Assembly (NCBI GenBank): GCA_949283125.1
Contig: CASDRK010000001.1
Coordinates: 62,001-126,000, forward strand
Direction of reading: 5' to 3'
DNA length: 64,000 bases
From: an uncultured Clostridia bacterium
GTDB lineage: Bacteria; Bacillota; Clostridia; Christensenellales; Borkfalkiaceae
A program made the translations under genes and the position numbers. The notes under the pieces are model-generated. The model searched no databases. It was not told the DNA's origin and saw only the letters and a program-made list of their open reading frames with translations. This document shows, piece after piece, positions 33,257 through 40,825 of this stretch. Within the stretch, counting starts at the first letter, position 1. Each line of letters opens with the position of its first letter.

Positions 33257-33332
33257 GAAGAAAAGCGCAAAAAACGGTGGTTTCAGGCTTAAAAACGGGC
33301 AAAAACGGCGATTTTTCGAAAAGTCAATTTGC

Positions 33333-33377
33333 CTCTGACTCCGTCATTCGTTGGTTCAAATCCAGCTACCCCAGCCA
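33333..33377 (+). repeat. attR: 45-bp direct repeat, right copy
   Basis: Identical to 9727-9771, from the tRNA-Gln anticodon loop to CCA. The sequence to its left is element DNA and the sequence to its right carries the tRNA's original terminator. Confidence 0.93.
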
Positions 33378-33400
33378 TCGCCTAGGCAAGGCGAGTTTTG

Positions 33401-33437
33401 AAAGAAAGCAATTTTTATTGCTTTCTTTTCTTTTTGC
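33401..33437 (+). terminator. Original tRNA-Gln terminator, displaced by the element
   Basis: AAAGAAAGCAA (33401-33411) pairs with TTGCTTTCTTT (33418-33428), followed by TCTTTTTG. It sits 24 bp after attR, just where a terminator for the uninterrupted tRNA would be. Confidence 0.75.
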
Positions 33438-34769
33438 GCCTGACTCGGCTCTTTCGCGCAAAAGCCGCGGTTTTGCGCAAGTGCTTTTGAGCGGGTTTTT
33501 ATTGGCCATAGCGGCGTTTCACAACAAGGTTTAAGCATAAAACCTGTGCTTTTTTATACTTACCGCTTCTCTTTTGCGTTAACACTACATGTTTTGCGAA
33601 AGTACTTTTGAGCGGATTATTAAAGGGCTTTATATACTCCGCCACCATGTTGAGCAGTTTTGAGCGGGTTTTAAAAGATCGGGGAGTGGATAGTGGAGTA
33701 AATCCGTGTTCTTTCGTGACTCAAGGCGCTCCGTCAGGTTTGTCTCTCCGGGCTGTTCAAAGCCCCCGAAAATTTTTGCTTGAGCACGCCGAAGTCCTTG
33801 GCCGGAACTCCTATGCCGATGTGCTTCCTATGCAGGCGCGTCACGCACCCGTCGTTCTTTCGCATGCGGCATGGCGCGTTCATGTCGCCCTGCGCAAATA
33901 TTTCGCGACATTTCAAGGGCATACTTTTTTTGTAAAAGCAGAGCCGTCTTCAGTCCTGCCGCATTTTGTGCGGTGCGGCTTATGTGTGGTGTCGGGCTCT
34001 GTGAAACATTTTGCTCCGGTCGTCTGACGGCCGTTCGGGCGGAGCGGGATGCCTGCATTTGCCGGAAGCTGGCGGTGCGGTTGAGCCGAGCGACGGCAAA
34101 TTAATGAAAAAAATAAAATTTTTCATCTTTTTATTGCAAAAATAACTACCATATGATATACTCTATTTAATAAAAATATATTGTCACCGTCGTCGCCGCG
34201 GCGGGCGGATAGGCACTTGATTCCGGTAAGAAACTGCAGACCATATCGGTTTGCACATATCTGCGGGCTAACGCTATTTTGTACCCGGTCGGTGAGCCGG
34301 CAATTCGGGGCGATAGGGCGCTATGCGTCGGCACGCGCGCGTGCCTGCAAAGGCGGGGTATATCGGGAGCAAAAGTTGATTGCCTGCGATATATATGCCG
34401 TTTAACAGCTTGATTTTATTCGCTTTCTTGCCGGATAAAAATTTCGCTGGTCAAATTCAGTTAAAATATTTATCAGTTGCTTTCTGCCGCCGACGGTATT
34501 TCTCAAAGGGGCTGCACGGCGTTTGCCGTCCGATAGAACTTACAAACCTATGGAGATATGCCTCAACAAATGGCTCAACGAGCAAAAGCAGAGTTATCTC
34601 GACAAGCGTCTCTGAAAATCCATCTCGCCGGGGGGCATTACTTGCCTCGAAATCATAGACACGAGGTGGAACTGACATAGATTGTTGCAAGGCTTTATTG
34701 ATGTTGATCAGAGACTTTATATGACAGAGTTTACCAGCTTGACGTAACAGCATGGGTGGGTAGAAATTT
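33438..34769. other. 1.3-kb region without a supported gene
   Basis: Short frames on both strands here show no domain, ribosome site or consistent codon use. It contains TTTTGAGCGG three times (about 33485, 33605, 33656) and a good promoter at 34134. The part after 34170 is a long leader or a decayed region ahead of the polysaccharide locus. A minus-strand frame at 33734-33922 is the most protein-like stretch and could be a gene remnant. Confidence 0.4.
34134..34162 (+). promoter_or_regulatory. Promoter ahead of the polysaccharide locus
   Basis: TTGCAA (34134-34139), a 17-bp spacer and TATACT (34157-34162) in an AT-rich patch. The first recognisable gene starts 600 bp later, so a long leader is implied if this promoter drives the locus. 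Confidence 0.55.
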
Positions 34770-35298
34770 ATGAGTAAATTTAAAGAAGTATTTATGGCTG
34801 ACATAAAACGTTACGGAGTGAACGGGGGGGGGTAAATTCAACAAGCGCTTTCATTATTATTTCCGTAAAGCACAGTTTTCAAGCAATAAGGCGCTAAGGC
34901 TATATTATCGATTTAGATATAAGCATCTTCAACAAAGATATGGCATTGAGCTCAGCTATCGCGTAAAAGTGGGGAAGGGATTGTACTTGGGGCATCCATA
35001 TAATATAACAGTCAATCAAAATGCAATTATAGGAGAAAATTGTAATTTACACAAAGGTGTAACCATAGGGCAAGAAAATCGTGGTAAACGGAAAGGTGTA
35101 CCTACGATTGGTAATTGCGTTTGGATTGGAATAAACGCTGTCATAGTAGGCAATGTTACCATTGGAGATGATGTACTTATTGCACCAAATGCATATATAA
35201 ATTGTGATATTCCTGCTCATTGTATTGCCTTTGGGAATCCTTGTATAATCAAGCATAGAGACAATGCAACAGAACATTATATAAATAATTTATCGTAG
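34770..35298 (+). CDS. Serine O-acetyltransferase-like enzyme, interrupted at a poly-G tract
   Basis: From ATG 34770 the frame reads MSKFKEVFMADIKRYGVN, then Gly codons from a run of nine G (34824-34832), then stops at once (TAA). With eight or eleven G the frame continues GKFNKRFHYYFRKAQFS into the rest of a left-handed beta-helix acetyltransferase: VGKGLYLGHPYNITVNQNAI, IGENCNLHKGVTIGQ, WIGINAVIVGNVTIGDDVLI. That gives about 175 residues of CysE-like family. As sequenced the gene is OFF. Product would O-acetylate a sugar of the surface polysaccharide (inference). Slippage at the G tract is the likely switch. A truncated protein could start at GTG 34969. Confidence 0.8.
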
Positions 35299-35322
35299 AT
35301 ATTACAGATAATAAGGGGACAT

Positions 35323-36504
35323 ATGAAAAAACTGTTGTTAAAACACTTTTTAAATCACTATCAGGCAAAAGCGGAGGATGTTAAGTATTCCTACTGCCCC
35401 TACCGCATATGTCCTTTGGGCGCGCACGTCGATCACCAGCACGGGATGGTTACTGGATTTGCGCTGAATTACGGCATAGGAATAGCCTATACCGTCAACG
35501 GAAACGGAATATGTCAGGTCGTAAGTCATAATTTCAGGAACCGCAAGATATTCAGCATAGAGGATATTCAGGAGAGACAGTACGATTGGGCAGACTATAT
35601 CCGCGGCGTAGTTCGTGCGTTGCAAAAGAACGGGCATCCGCTCACCTACGGCATAAATGCCTATATTTATGGTGAACTGCCCGTTGGCGGCCTGTCCTCT
35701 TCGGCTGCGGTTATTATCGCGTTTATGCTCGCCATGGCAGAGGCAAATGAATTTACGCTCACCAACGAGGAACTTATAGAGTACGCTTTCAAGTCGGAAA
35801 CGGAGTTTGTGGGAATGGCCATAGGCAAGCTCGACCAGTCCTGCGAGGTTCTTTCCAAAAAGGACAGGCTGTTGGTGCTTGATACCGCAACAGGCGAATA
35901 CAGAACTGTGCCCAAGGGTGCAGGCGAACATGACTACGAATTTCTTGTCGTGCACTGCGGCGCCGAGAGGTTGCTCGCTTCGTCCGCATACAACATAAGG
36001 GTGGATGAATGCAAGTCTGCAGCATTTATCTGTAATTCATATCTGGGCGAATATAAAAAATTTAAAGATACATACCTGCGTGATCTCTCCTATGACGATT
36101 TTTTGAAGTACGCCGACAAGATGCCTGAAAATTTCAAAAAACGCGCTCTGCATTTCTATAGTGAAAATCAAAGAGTGGCGGAGGGTGAAAAAGCATGGGC
36201 TGACGGCGATATTGTCAGGTTCGGTCAGATAGTCACGCAGTCAGGCAGGTCATCCATAGAATTGTACGAGGCGGGCTCACCATTGCTTATAGACCTGTTC
36301 AATATAATGGTGTCAACAACCGGAGTATATGGTGGCAGATTTATGGGCGGAGGTTTCAACGGCGCCTGCCTTGCCATCATAGATCCCAGGTACAGGGAGA
36401 GCATTATGCAGAGCGTAAAGGAAAGATATATTGCTCTGCACCCCGAATATGCCGAAAAGGTCAAATTATTTTTATGTTCTTCGGAGGACGGCGTAGGAAT
36501 ATGA
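35323..36504 (+). CDS. GHMP-family sugar kinase (galactokinase-like)
   Basis: 393 residues. The N-terminus has the galactokinase-type signature YRICPLGAHVDHQHGMVTG (about 23-41). The GHMP ATP-binding motif PVGGLSSSAAV is at about 125-135, and the third motif GGRFMGGGFNGACLA at about 335-349. It would phosphorylate the anomeric position of a sugar, giving a sugar-1-phosphate for the nucleotidyltransferase that follows with a 4-base overlap (ATGA). Sequence around the sugar site differs from true GalK, so the substrate is probably another hexose or a modified sugar (inference). Base composition is richer in GC than the glycosyltransferase genes further on. Confidence 0.85.
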   Translation: MKKLLLKHFLNHYQAKAEDVKYSYCPYRICPLGAHVDHQHGMVTGFALNYGIGIAYTVNGNGICQVVSHNFRNRKIFSIEDIQERQYDWADYIRGVVRALQKNGHPLTYGINAYIYGELPVGGLSSSAAVIIAFMLAMAEANEFTLTNEELIEYAFKSETEFVGMAIGKLDQSCEVLSKKDRLLVLDTATGEYRTVPKGAGEHDYEFLVVHCGAERLLASSAYNIRVDECKSAAFICNSYLGEYKKFKDTYLRDLSYDDFLKYADKMPENFKKRALHFYSENQRVAEGEKAWADGDIVRFGQIVTQSGRSSIELYEAGSPLLIDLFNIMVSTTGVYGGRFMGGGFNGACLAIIDPRYRESIMQSVKERYIALHPEYAEKVKLFLCSSEDGVGI

Positions 36505-37244
36505 TCTGCATACTTCTCTGCGCCGGTTATGCCACGCGCCTGTATCCGCTCACGCAAAACTTTCCCAAACCTCTTTTAAAGGTGGGAGACAAAACTATAA
36601 TCGACCGCATAATATGCGACCTTGAAGATCATTCCGCTATAACCTCATTCGTGGTGGTCGGTAATCATAAGTTTGCCGAATATTTCAGGGCATGGCAGGC
36701 GGAAAGTCGTTTTAAAAAACCTGTTGCTATACTCGATGACGGTTCCACGGATAACGATAATCGTCTCGGCGCGGTAAACGATATAAAGTTTGCTATCGAA
36801 CAGCTCGATATCCAAGATGACGTCATCGTCGCCGCGGGGGACAATGTGCTTGACTTTTCGCTCGGAAGTTTTATCGAATACTTTAAGAAAAAGAGCGCCC
36901 CCTGCGTTATGTGTACCAAAGAAAGCGATGTTGCCAAACAGCGCAAAACGGCGATCATCACAAGAGCCGCCGATGGACTTATAACAAGTTATGAGGAGAA
37001 GCCTGCGCTCCCTAAAAGCGACCTCGCTGTGCCGCCGTTCTATTGCTATCGTGCTCAGGACATCGCTCTTATCGGGCGCGCCATAGCCGAAGGATGCAAC
37101 ACGGACGCTCCCGGCAGCTTTGCCGCGTGGCTAAGCAAAGTGCAGCCAATGTACGCTATGCCTATGCCCGGGCAAAGATACGATATCGGTGATTTAAAGA
37201 GTTACGAATTTGCCTGGAAACTATTTGGAGGAAAACATGAATAG
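36501..37244 (+). CDS. Sugar-phosphate nucleotidyltransferase
   Basis: 247 residues. The frame is open from 36474, but the ATG at 36501 gives the family N-terminus MICILLCAGYATRLYPLTQN with the pyrophosphorylase motif (GxxxRLxPLT) and FPKPLLKVGDK. VIVAAGDNVLDFSL holds the metal-binding Asp (about 113-126) and SYEEKPALPKSD the later active-site Glu-Lys. It probably makes an NDP-sugar from the product of the preceding kinase. Closest pattern is glucose-1-phosphate thymidylyltransferase-like enzymes of 240-250 residues. It overlaps the next gene by 8 bases. Confidence 0.85.
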   Translation: MICILLCAGYATRLYPLTQNFPKPLLKVGDKTIIDRIICDLEDHSAITSFVVVGNHKFAEYFRAWQAESRFKKPVAILDDGSTDNDNRLGAVNDIKFAIEQLDIQDDVIVAAGDNVLDFSLGSFIEYFKKKSAPCVMCTKESDVAKQRKTAIITRAADGLITSYEEKPALPKSDLAVPPFYCYRAQDIALIGRAIAEGCNTDAPGSFAAWLSKVQPMYAMPMPGQRYDIGDLKSYEFAWKLFGGKHE

Positions 37245-38060
37245 TGGCGAATATATCGCTATAGATAAATTTAACAATCGGGGGGGGGGGGATGTACTTC
37301 CCTTCCTACAGTATATATATTTTGGACTGGCGGCTGGGATTCAACTTACAGAATAGTTGAGCTTTCCCGCAAAAAAGTAGTTATCAAGCCGGTATATTGC
37401 ATAGATCCCGGCAGGGGCAGCACTGAATATGAAATCAAGGCGATGAACAGCATTTCCGCCGCATTAGCGGCTTGCGAGCAAACCCTGGCAATTATCGAAC
37501 CTGTGGAATTGATAAGGGTGGAAGATATCCCCGTTAACGACAAAATAACCCGGGCTTTTAAAAGCGTTTCTGCCAGGGTAAAGTTGGGGTCGCAGTACGA
37601 ATGGCTTGCTCGTCTTGCACAAAAATTCTGCGGGATAGAAATTGGAATCGAAAAACCCAACGGCGAATTCAGCGGCTGTGTGGAGGCAATAGCCGAATTT
37701 GGAAATTTTGTTTATGATGAAGATGCCTATATTGTAGATAATAAATCGTCTTCGCCCGAATGCGTGGAACTATTTGGAAATTTCAGGTTCCCTATAATAA
37801 ATACTACCGAAGTTCAGATGCTTAATAACATCAAAGCTTGGGGTTATGAAGATGTTATGCGGCTTATTTGGTTTTGTCATAGCCCCATAAACGGCGTTCC
37901 CTGCGGTTATTGCCGTCCCTGCCAGCAAAAAATGGAATGTAATATGCAGTGGCTTTTGTCGGATAAAGCACAAAAGCGATATCGAACTTTTAAAAAAATA
38001 TCTAAAATTTCGTCCAAATTTGCAACAAAAATATCAAACCTGATTTACAGAAAATTTTAA
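37237..38060 (+). CDS. QueC-like PP-loop ATPase, interrupted at a poly-G tract
   Basis: The ATG at 37237 overlaps the nucleotidyltransferase stop. The frame reads MNSGEYIAIDKFNNR, then a run of twelve G (37280-37291), and as sequenced then reads DVLPFLQYIYFGL to a TAG near 37355. With thirteen or ten G it continues CTSLPTVYIFWTGGWDSTYR: the SGGxDS-type PP-loop, followed by a 7-cyano-7-deazaguanine synthase-like core and a C-terminal zinc motif VPCGYCRPCQQKMEC. About 274 residues when ON. The reaction would be ATP-dependent activation of a carboxylate or similar (family knowledge); the substrate in this locus is unknown. Currently OFF. Confidence 0.8.
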
Positions 38061-38077
38061 GTAGAGTCTTAATTATT

Positions 38078-38650
38078 ATGGATAATACTAAAATAACTAC
38101 TAAAGCGCAGCTTAAAGATTGGATCTCTTACGAATTAGCCAAGTATGGCCACAGGGAGGGGGGGGTAATTTTGCCCTTTTCCGAGAGGTATATCTTGTGT
38201 AAACATGTAAAACTGTTGCGCAGAACAGAGTATCACGCTAATTGCGGACACAGGATAAGAAAGATAATTTATAAAATACGTTTAAACAGATTGCAACTTA
38301 AATATTCCATTCACGTTCCCGTTAACAGTTGTGGGCGCGGCTTAAAAATAATGCATGCAGGTCCAATTTTGATTAATGGAAAATCAAAACTGGGCAAAGA
38401 TTGTTCTTTGCATATTAATACTGCTATTGTTGCGGGTGGAGTAAGTAGGGGCGCACCACATTTGGGTGATGGTGTTGTCGTTGGTGTCGGTGCAGTAATT
38501 TTGGGCCCGATACATATTGCCAATAATGTAGCGATAGGAGCGAATGCTGTAGTAAACAAATCTGTGCAAGAAGAGAATATTGCGGTGGCAGGTGTTCCGG
38601 CAAAAAAAATCAGTAATAACGGAAGACTCGAATGGAATAAGCGGGATTAA
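38078..38650 (+). CDS. Serine O-acetyltransferase-like enzyme with a poly-G tract (ON)
   Basis: 190 residues of the left-handed beta-helix acetyltransferase family: LKIMHAGPILINGKSKLGKD, CSLHINTAIVAGG, then LGDGVVVGVGAVILGPIHIA and NNVAIGANAVVNKSV hexapeptide repeats, ending VAGVPAKKI. Residues 25-31 (HREGGVI) are encoded by a GGGAGGGGGGGGTA stretch with eight consecutive G (38158-38165). As sequenced the frame is intact. One base of slippage would truncate the protein after about 30 residues. It probably O-acetylates the polysaccharide and is the third slippery-tract gene of this locus. Confidence 0.87.
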   Translation: MDNTKITTKAQLKDWISYELAKYGHREGGVILPFSERYILCKHVKLLRRTEYHANCGHRIRKIIYKIRLNRLQLKYSIHVPVNSCGRGLKIMHAGPILINGKSKLGKDCSLHINTAIVAGGVSRGAPHLGDGVVVGVGAVILGPIHIANNVAIGANAVVNKSVQEENIAVAGVPAKKISNNGRLEWNKRD

Positions 38651-38670
38651 ATTTTTTCTGGGACAGAAAT

Positions 38671-39153
38671 ATGAAAAAACAACAAGTTGATTTCGAACAC
38701 GCAAAAATATGTATCCCCACTTCGTCGGGTGGGCATCTCACGCATATGATGCTGCTCAAAGAGTTGTGGCAGTCGCACGACAGGTTTTGGGTGACTTTTA
38801 ATAAGATCGACGCTCAAAGCCAGCTCAAGGATGAGCGCAAGTATTGGTGCTATTATCCGACTAATGGTAATTATTGGAACCTTCTCCGCAATTTCTTTTT
38901 GGCGTGGAAGATTTTAAGGAAGGAGCGTCCCGATATAATAATCTCCTCCGGCGCAGCTATTTCTATTCCTTTCTTTTGGCTGGGCAAAAAGTTTTTTCAT
39001 TGTAAGTGTGTGTACATAGAGGTGTTCGATAGAATAGATAAGGACACTAAGTCCGGAAGGTTCTGCTATAAGTATGCCGATAAGTTCATTGTGCAGTGGG
39101 AGGAACAGCTTAAAGTATATCCCAAGGCAATAAACCTCGGTTCGATTTTCTAA
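38671..39153 (+). CDS. Alg14-like glycosyltransferase subunit (PssD/EpsE type)
   Basis: 160 residues. The opening ICIPTSSGGHLTHMMLLKEL and the strand RPDIIISSGAAISIPFFWLG match the Alg14/PssD family, the membrane-anchoring half of a two-part GT28 glycosyltransferase. A hydrophobic segment near the SIPFFWLGKKFF region can attach it to the membrane. The catalytic partner (Alg13-like) is the next gene, 11 bases downstream. The pair normally adds the second sugar to a lipid-linked sugar during exopolysaccharide assembly. Confidence 0.88.
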   Translation: MKKQQVDFEHAKICIPTSSGGHLTHMMLLKELWQSHDRFWVTFNKIDAQSQLKDERKYWCYYPTNGNYWNLLRNFFLAWKILRKERPDIIISSGAAISIPFFWLGKKFFHCKCVYIEVFDRIDKDTKSGRFCYKYADKFIVQWEEQLKVYPKAINLGSIF

Positions 39154-39164
39154 GGGGGGCTAAC

Positions 39165-39662
39165 ATGATTTTTGTTACGGTAGGCACTCACGAGCAGCCC
39201 TTTAACAGGCTCGTCGAGGAAGTGGACAGGCTGAAGGGCGCCGGCGAAATAGATGATGTAATTATAATCCAGCGCGGATATTCTACATACGAGCCTAAAT
39301 TCTGCAAATTTTATGACCTTATTCCGTGGGAGGAGATGCAGAAGTATAACCGCGAGGCCCGTATAGTTATCACCCACGGCGGCCCCGCGAGCTTTTTGGA
39401 TGTGTTGGCATTGGGCAAAGTGCCGATAGTTGTCCCCAGGCAGGCGCAGTTTAACGAGCATGTCAACGACCACCAACTTGAATTTTGCCGCGAAGTTGAA
39501 AAAAGGCTGAATAATATCATTGTTGTTGAGAATATTCTGGATTTAAAAGAAAAAATTGAAAACTATTCGAAAATGTTAGTTACATTAAATTATGCTATGG
39601 ACAGCAATAATGCAGTTTTTAATGAAAAGCTCATAAATAATGTCCGTGAGTTATTTAGTTGA
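39165..39662 (+). CDS. Alg13-like glycosyltransferase subunit (PssE type)
   Basis: 165 residues, the C-terminal nucleotide-sugar-binding half of a GT28 enzyme. The start IFVTVGTHEQPFNRLVEEVD and the motif VITHGGPASFLDVLALGKVP (about 65-84), then QFNEHVNDHQLEF, are diagnostic for Alg13/PssE proteins. It works with the Alg14-like protein encoded just upstream. Starts at ATG after GGGGGG (39154-39159). Confidence 0.92.
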   Translation: MIFVTVGTHEQPFNRLVEEVDRLKGAGEIDDVIIIQRGYSTYEPKFCKFYDLIPWEEMQKYNREARIVITHGGPASFLDVLALGKVPIVVPRQAQFNEHVNDHQLEFCREVEKRLNNIIVVENILDLKEKIENYSKMLVTLNYAMDSNNAVFNEKLINNVRELFS

Positions 39663-39683
39663 TTCTATATTTGGGTGATTTGT

Positions 39684-40805
39684 ATGAAAGTAGGCATTTT
39701 ATCGATGCAAAGGATTTATAATTACGGCTCTTTTTTACAGGCGTATGGTTTGAAAACAATGCTTGAGGAGATGGGCTGTGAGGTTGAGTTTGTTGATTAT
39801 CACCCAGGGGAATGTTTAGTTTCAACTGAAAAAACACGAAAAGGTTTATTTAGAAAATTATATAAGGTGACAGAGATTTTAAAAATAAAATCATCCTTTT
39901 GTAATAAAATTTTATATTTGGACTATAAGAAAACCTTTGGGAAAAAGTATTTCCATTATTTGGGAATTACTTCAAATAAAAATTATTTTCCGGTTCTCGA
40001 TTTGCTTGTTATAGGGAGTGATGAGGTTTTTAATTGTGTACAAGCTAATGAGAACGTTGGATTTTCGCTTGATTTGTTTGGGGCAAATAATAATGCAAAA
40101 AGACTGATTAGTTATGCCGCATCGTTTGGAAATACAACGCTCGATAAACTGGATAGATATACTATAAAAAGTAAAATCGCAGAGTTGTTAGATAAGTTTG
40201 ATCGCATATCAGTTCGTGATGAGAATAGCAGAGAGATAGTTTTTGCGTTAACAGGCAATGAGCCTGATGTCCATATTGATCCTGTTTTGGTGTATGATTA
40301 TGTAAATAAATGCCGGTTAATATCTGAAATTAGAGAAACTAAATACATGATTTTATATGGCTATACAGGTCGCTTTAGTGTAGATGAGTGTAAAGTAATC
40401 AGAAGCTATGCAAGAGAGAGGGGCTTAAAACTATATTGTATAGGTGGTTTACAACATTATTGTGATAAGTTTATAAACTGTTCCCCTTTTGAAGTTATAG
40501 CGTATTTTAAAAGTGCGGAAGGAATTATTACAGATACATTTCATGGTAGTATTTTATCGATTATTACGCATAGGCCATTTATTACGATAGTGCGTAAAAG
40601 TATTAGTGATAGTTACGGAAATGAAGAAAAACTTGTTGATTTATTGAAACGATTTAATCTGGTAGATCGTATAGCGGTTGATGTGGCAGATATTAAGGGG
40701 ATAAGCAATTCAACAATCGATTATACTGCGGTAGATAGGATCTTGAACGAACAGCGTGAGCGTTCAAAAAAATATTTCGAAGAAAATATCCGTATTGTTG
40801 ACTAG
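39684..40805 (+). CDS. Polysaccharide pyruvyl transferase family protein
   Basis: 373 residues starting at ATG 39684 (a GTG at 39675 is possible). The N-terminus VGILSMQRIYNYGSFLQAYG is typical, and LLVIGSDEVFNC (about 105), HIDPVLVYDY (about 192) and ITDTFHGSILSI (about 275-286) are the conserved family motifs. It would add a pyruvate ketal to a sugar, giving the polysaccharide an acidic group. Composition falls to a clearly AT-rich level from here on. Confidence 0.9.
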   Translation: MKVGILSMQRIYNYGSFLQAYGLKTMLEEMGCEVEFVDYHPGECLVSTEKTRKGLFRKLYKVTEILKIKSSFCNKILYLDYKKTFGKKYFHYLGITSNKNYFPVLDLLVIGSDEVFNCVQANENVGFSLDLFGANNNAKRLISYAASFGNTTLDKLDRYTIKSKIAELLDKFDRISVRDENSREIVFALTGNEPDVHIDPVLVYDYVNKCRLISEIRETKYMILYGYTGRFSVDECKVIRSYARERGLKLYCIGGLQHYCDKFINCSPFEVIAYFKSAEGIITDTFHGSILSIITHRPFITIVRKSISDSYGNEEKLVDLLKRFNLVDRIAVDVADIKGISNSTIDYTAVDRILNEQRERSKKYFEENIRIVD

Positions 40806-40825
40806 TATATATGGGGTCATGGTAT

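Larger units (their letters stand above)
9727..33377. mobile_element. Integrative element (about 23.6 kb) in tRNA-Gln
   Basis: Bounded by 45-bp direct repeats of the tRNA 3' half, with a tyrosine integrase gene next to the left repeat. GC content and codon use are clearly lower than in the flanking backbone at 1-9 kb. Cargo is a Mob-like protein, a regulator, a DUF4143 ATPase, a composite type I restriction operon, and an anaerobic ribonucleotide reductase/nucleotide operon with a DNA methyltransferase. There is no type IV secretion set, no phage structural gene and no recognisable replication initiator. It is therefore best called a genomic island or mobilisable element rather than a full ICE or prophage. 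Confidence 0.92.

Noticed and set aside
9727-33377. Prophage
   Set aside because: No capsid, tail, terminase or lysis genes are recognisable.
33608-34058. Overlapping short frames on both strands right of the element
   Set aside because: No domain, ribosome site or consistent frame. At most a gene remnant, noted in the regional entry.
34824-38165. Poly-G tracts as simple assembly errors
   Set aside because: Cannot be excluded for one tract, but three tracts of 8-12 G in three genes of one locus, each early in a coding sequence, fit phase variation better.
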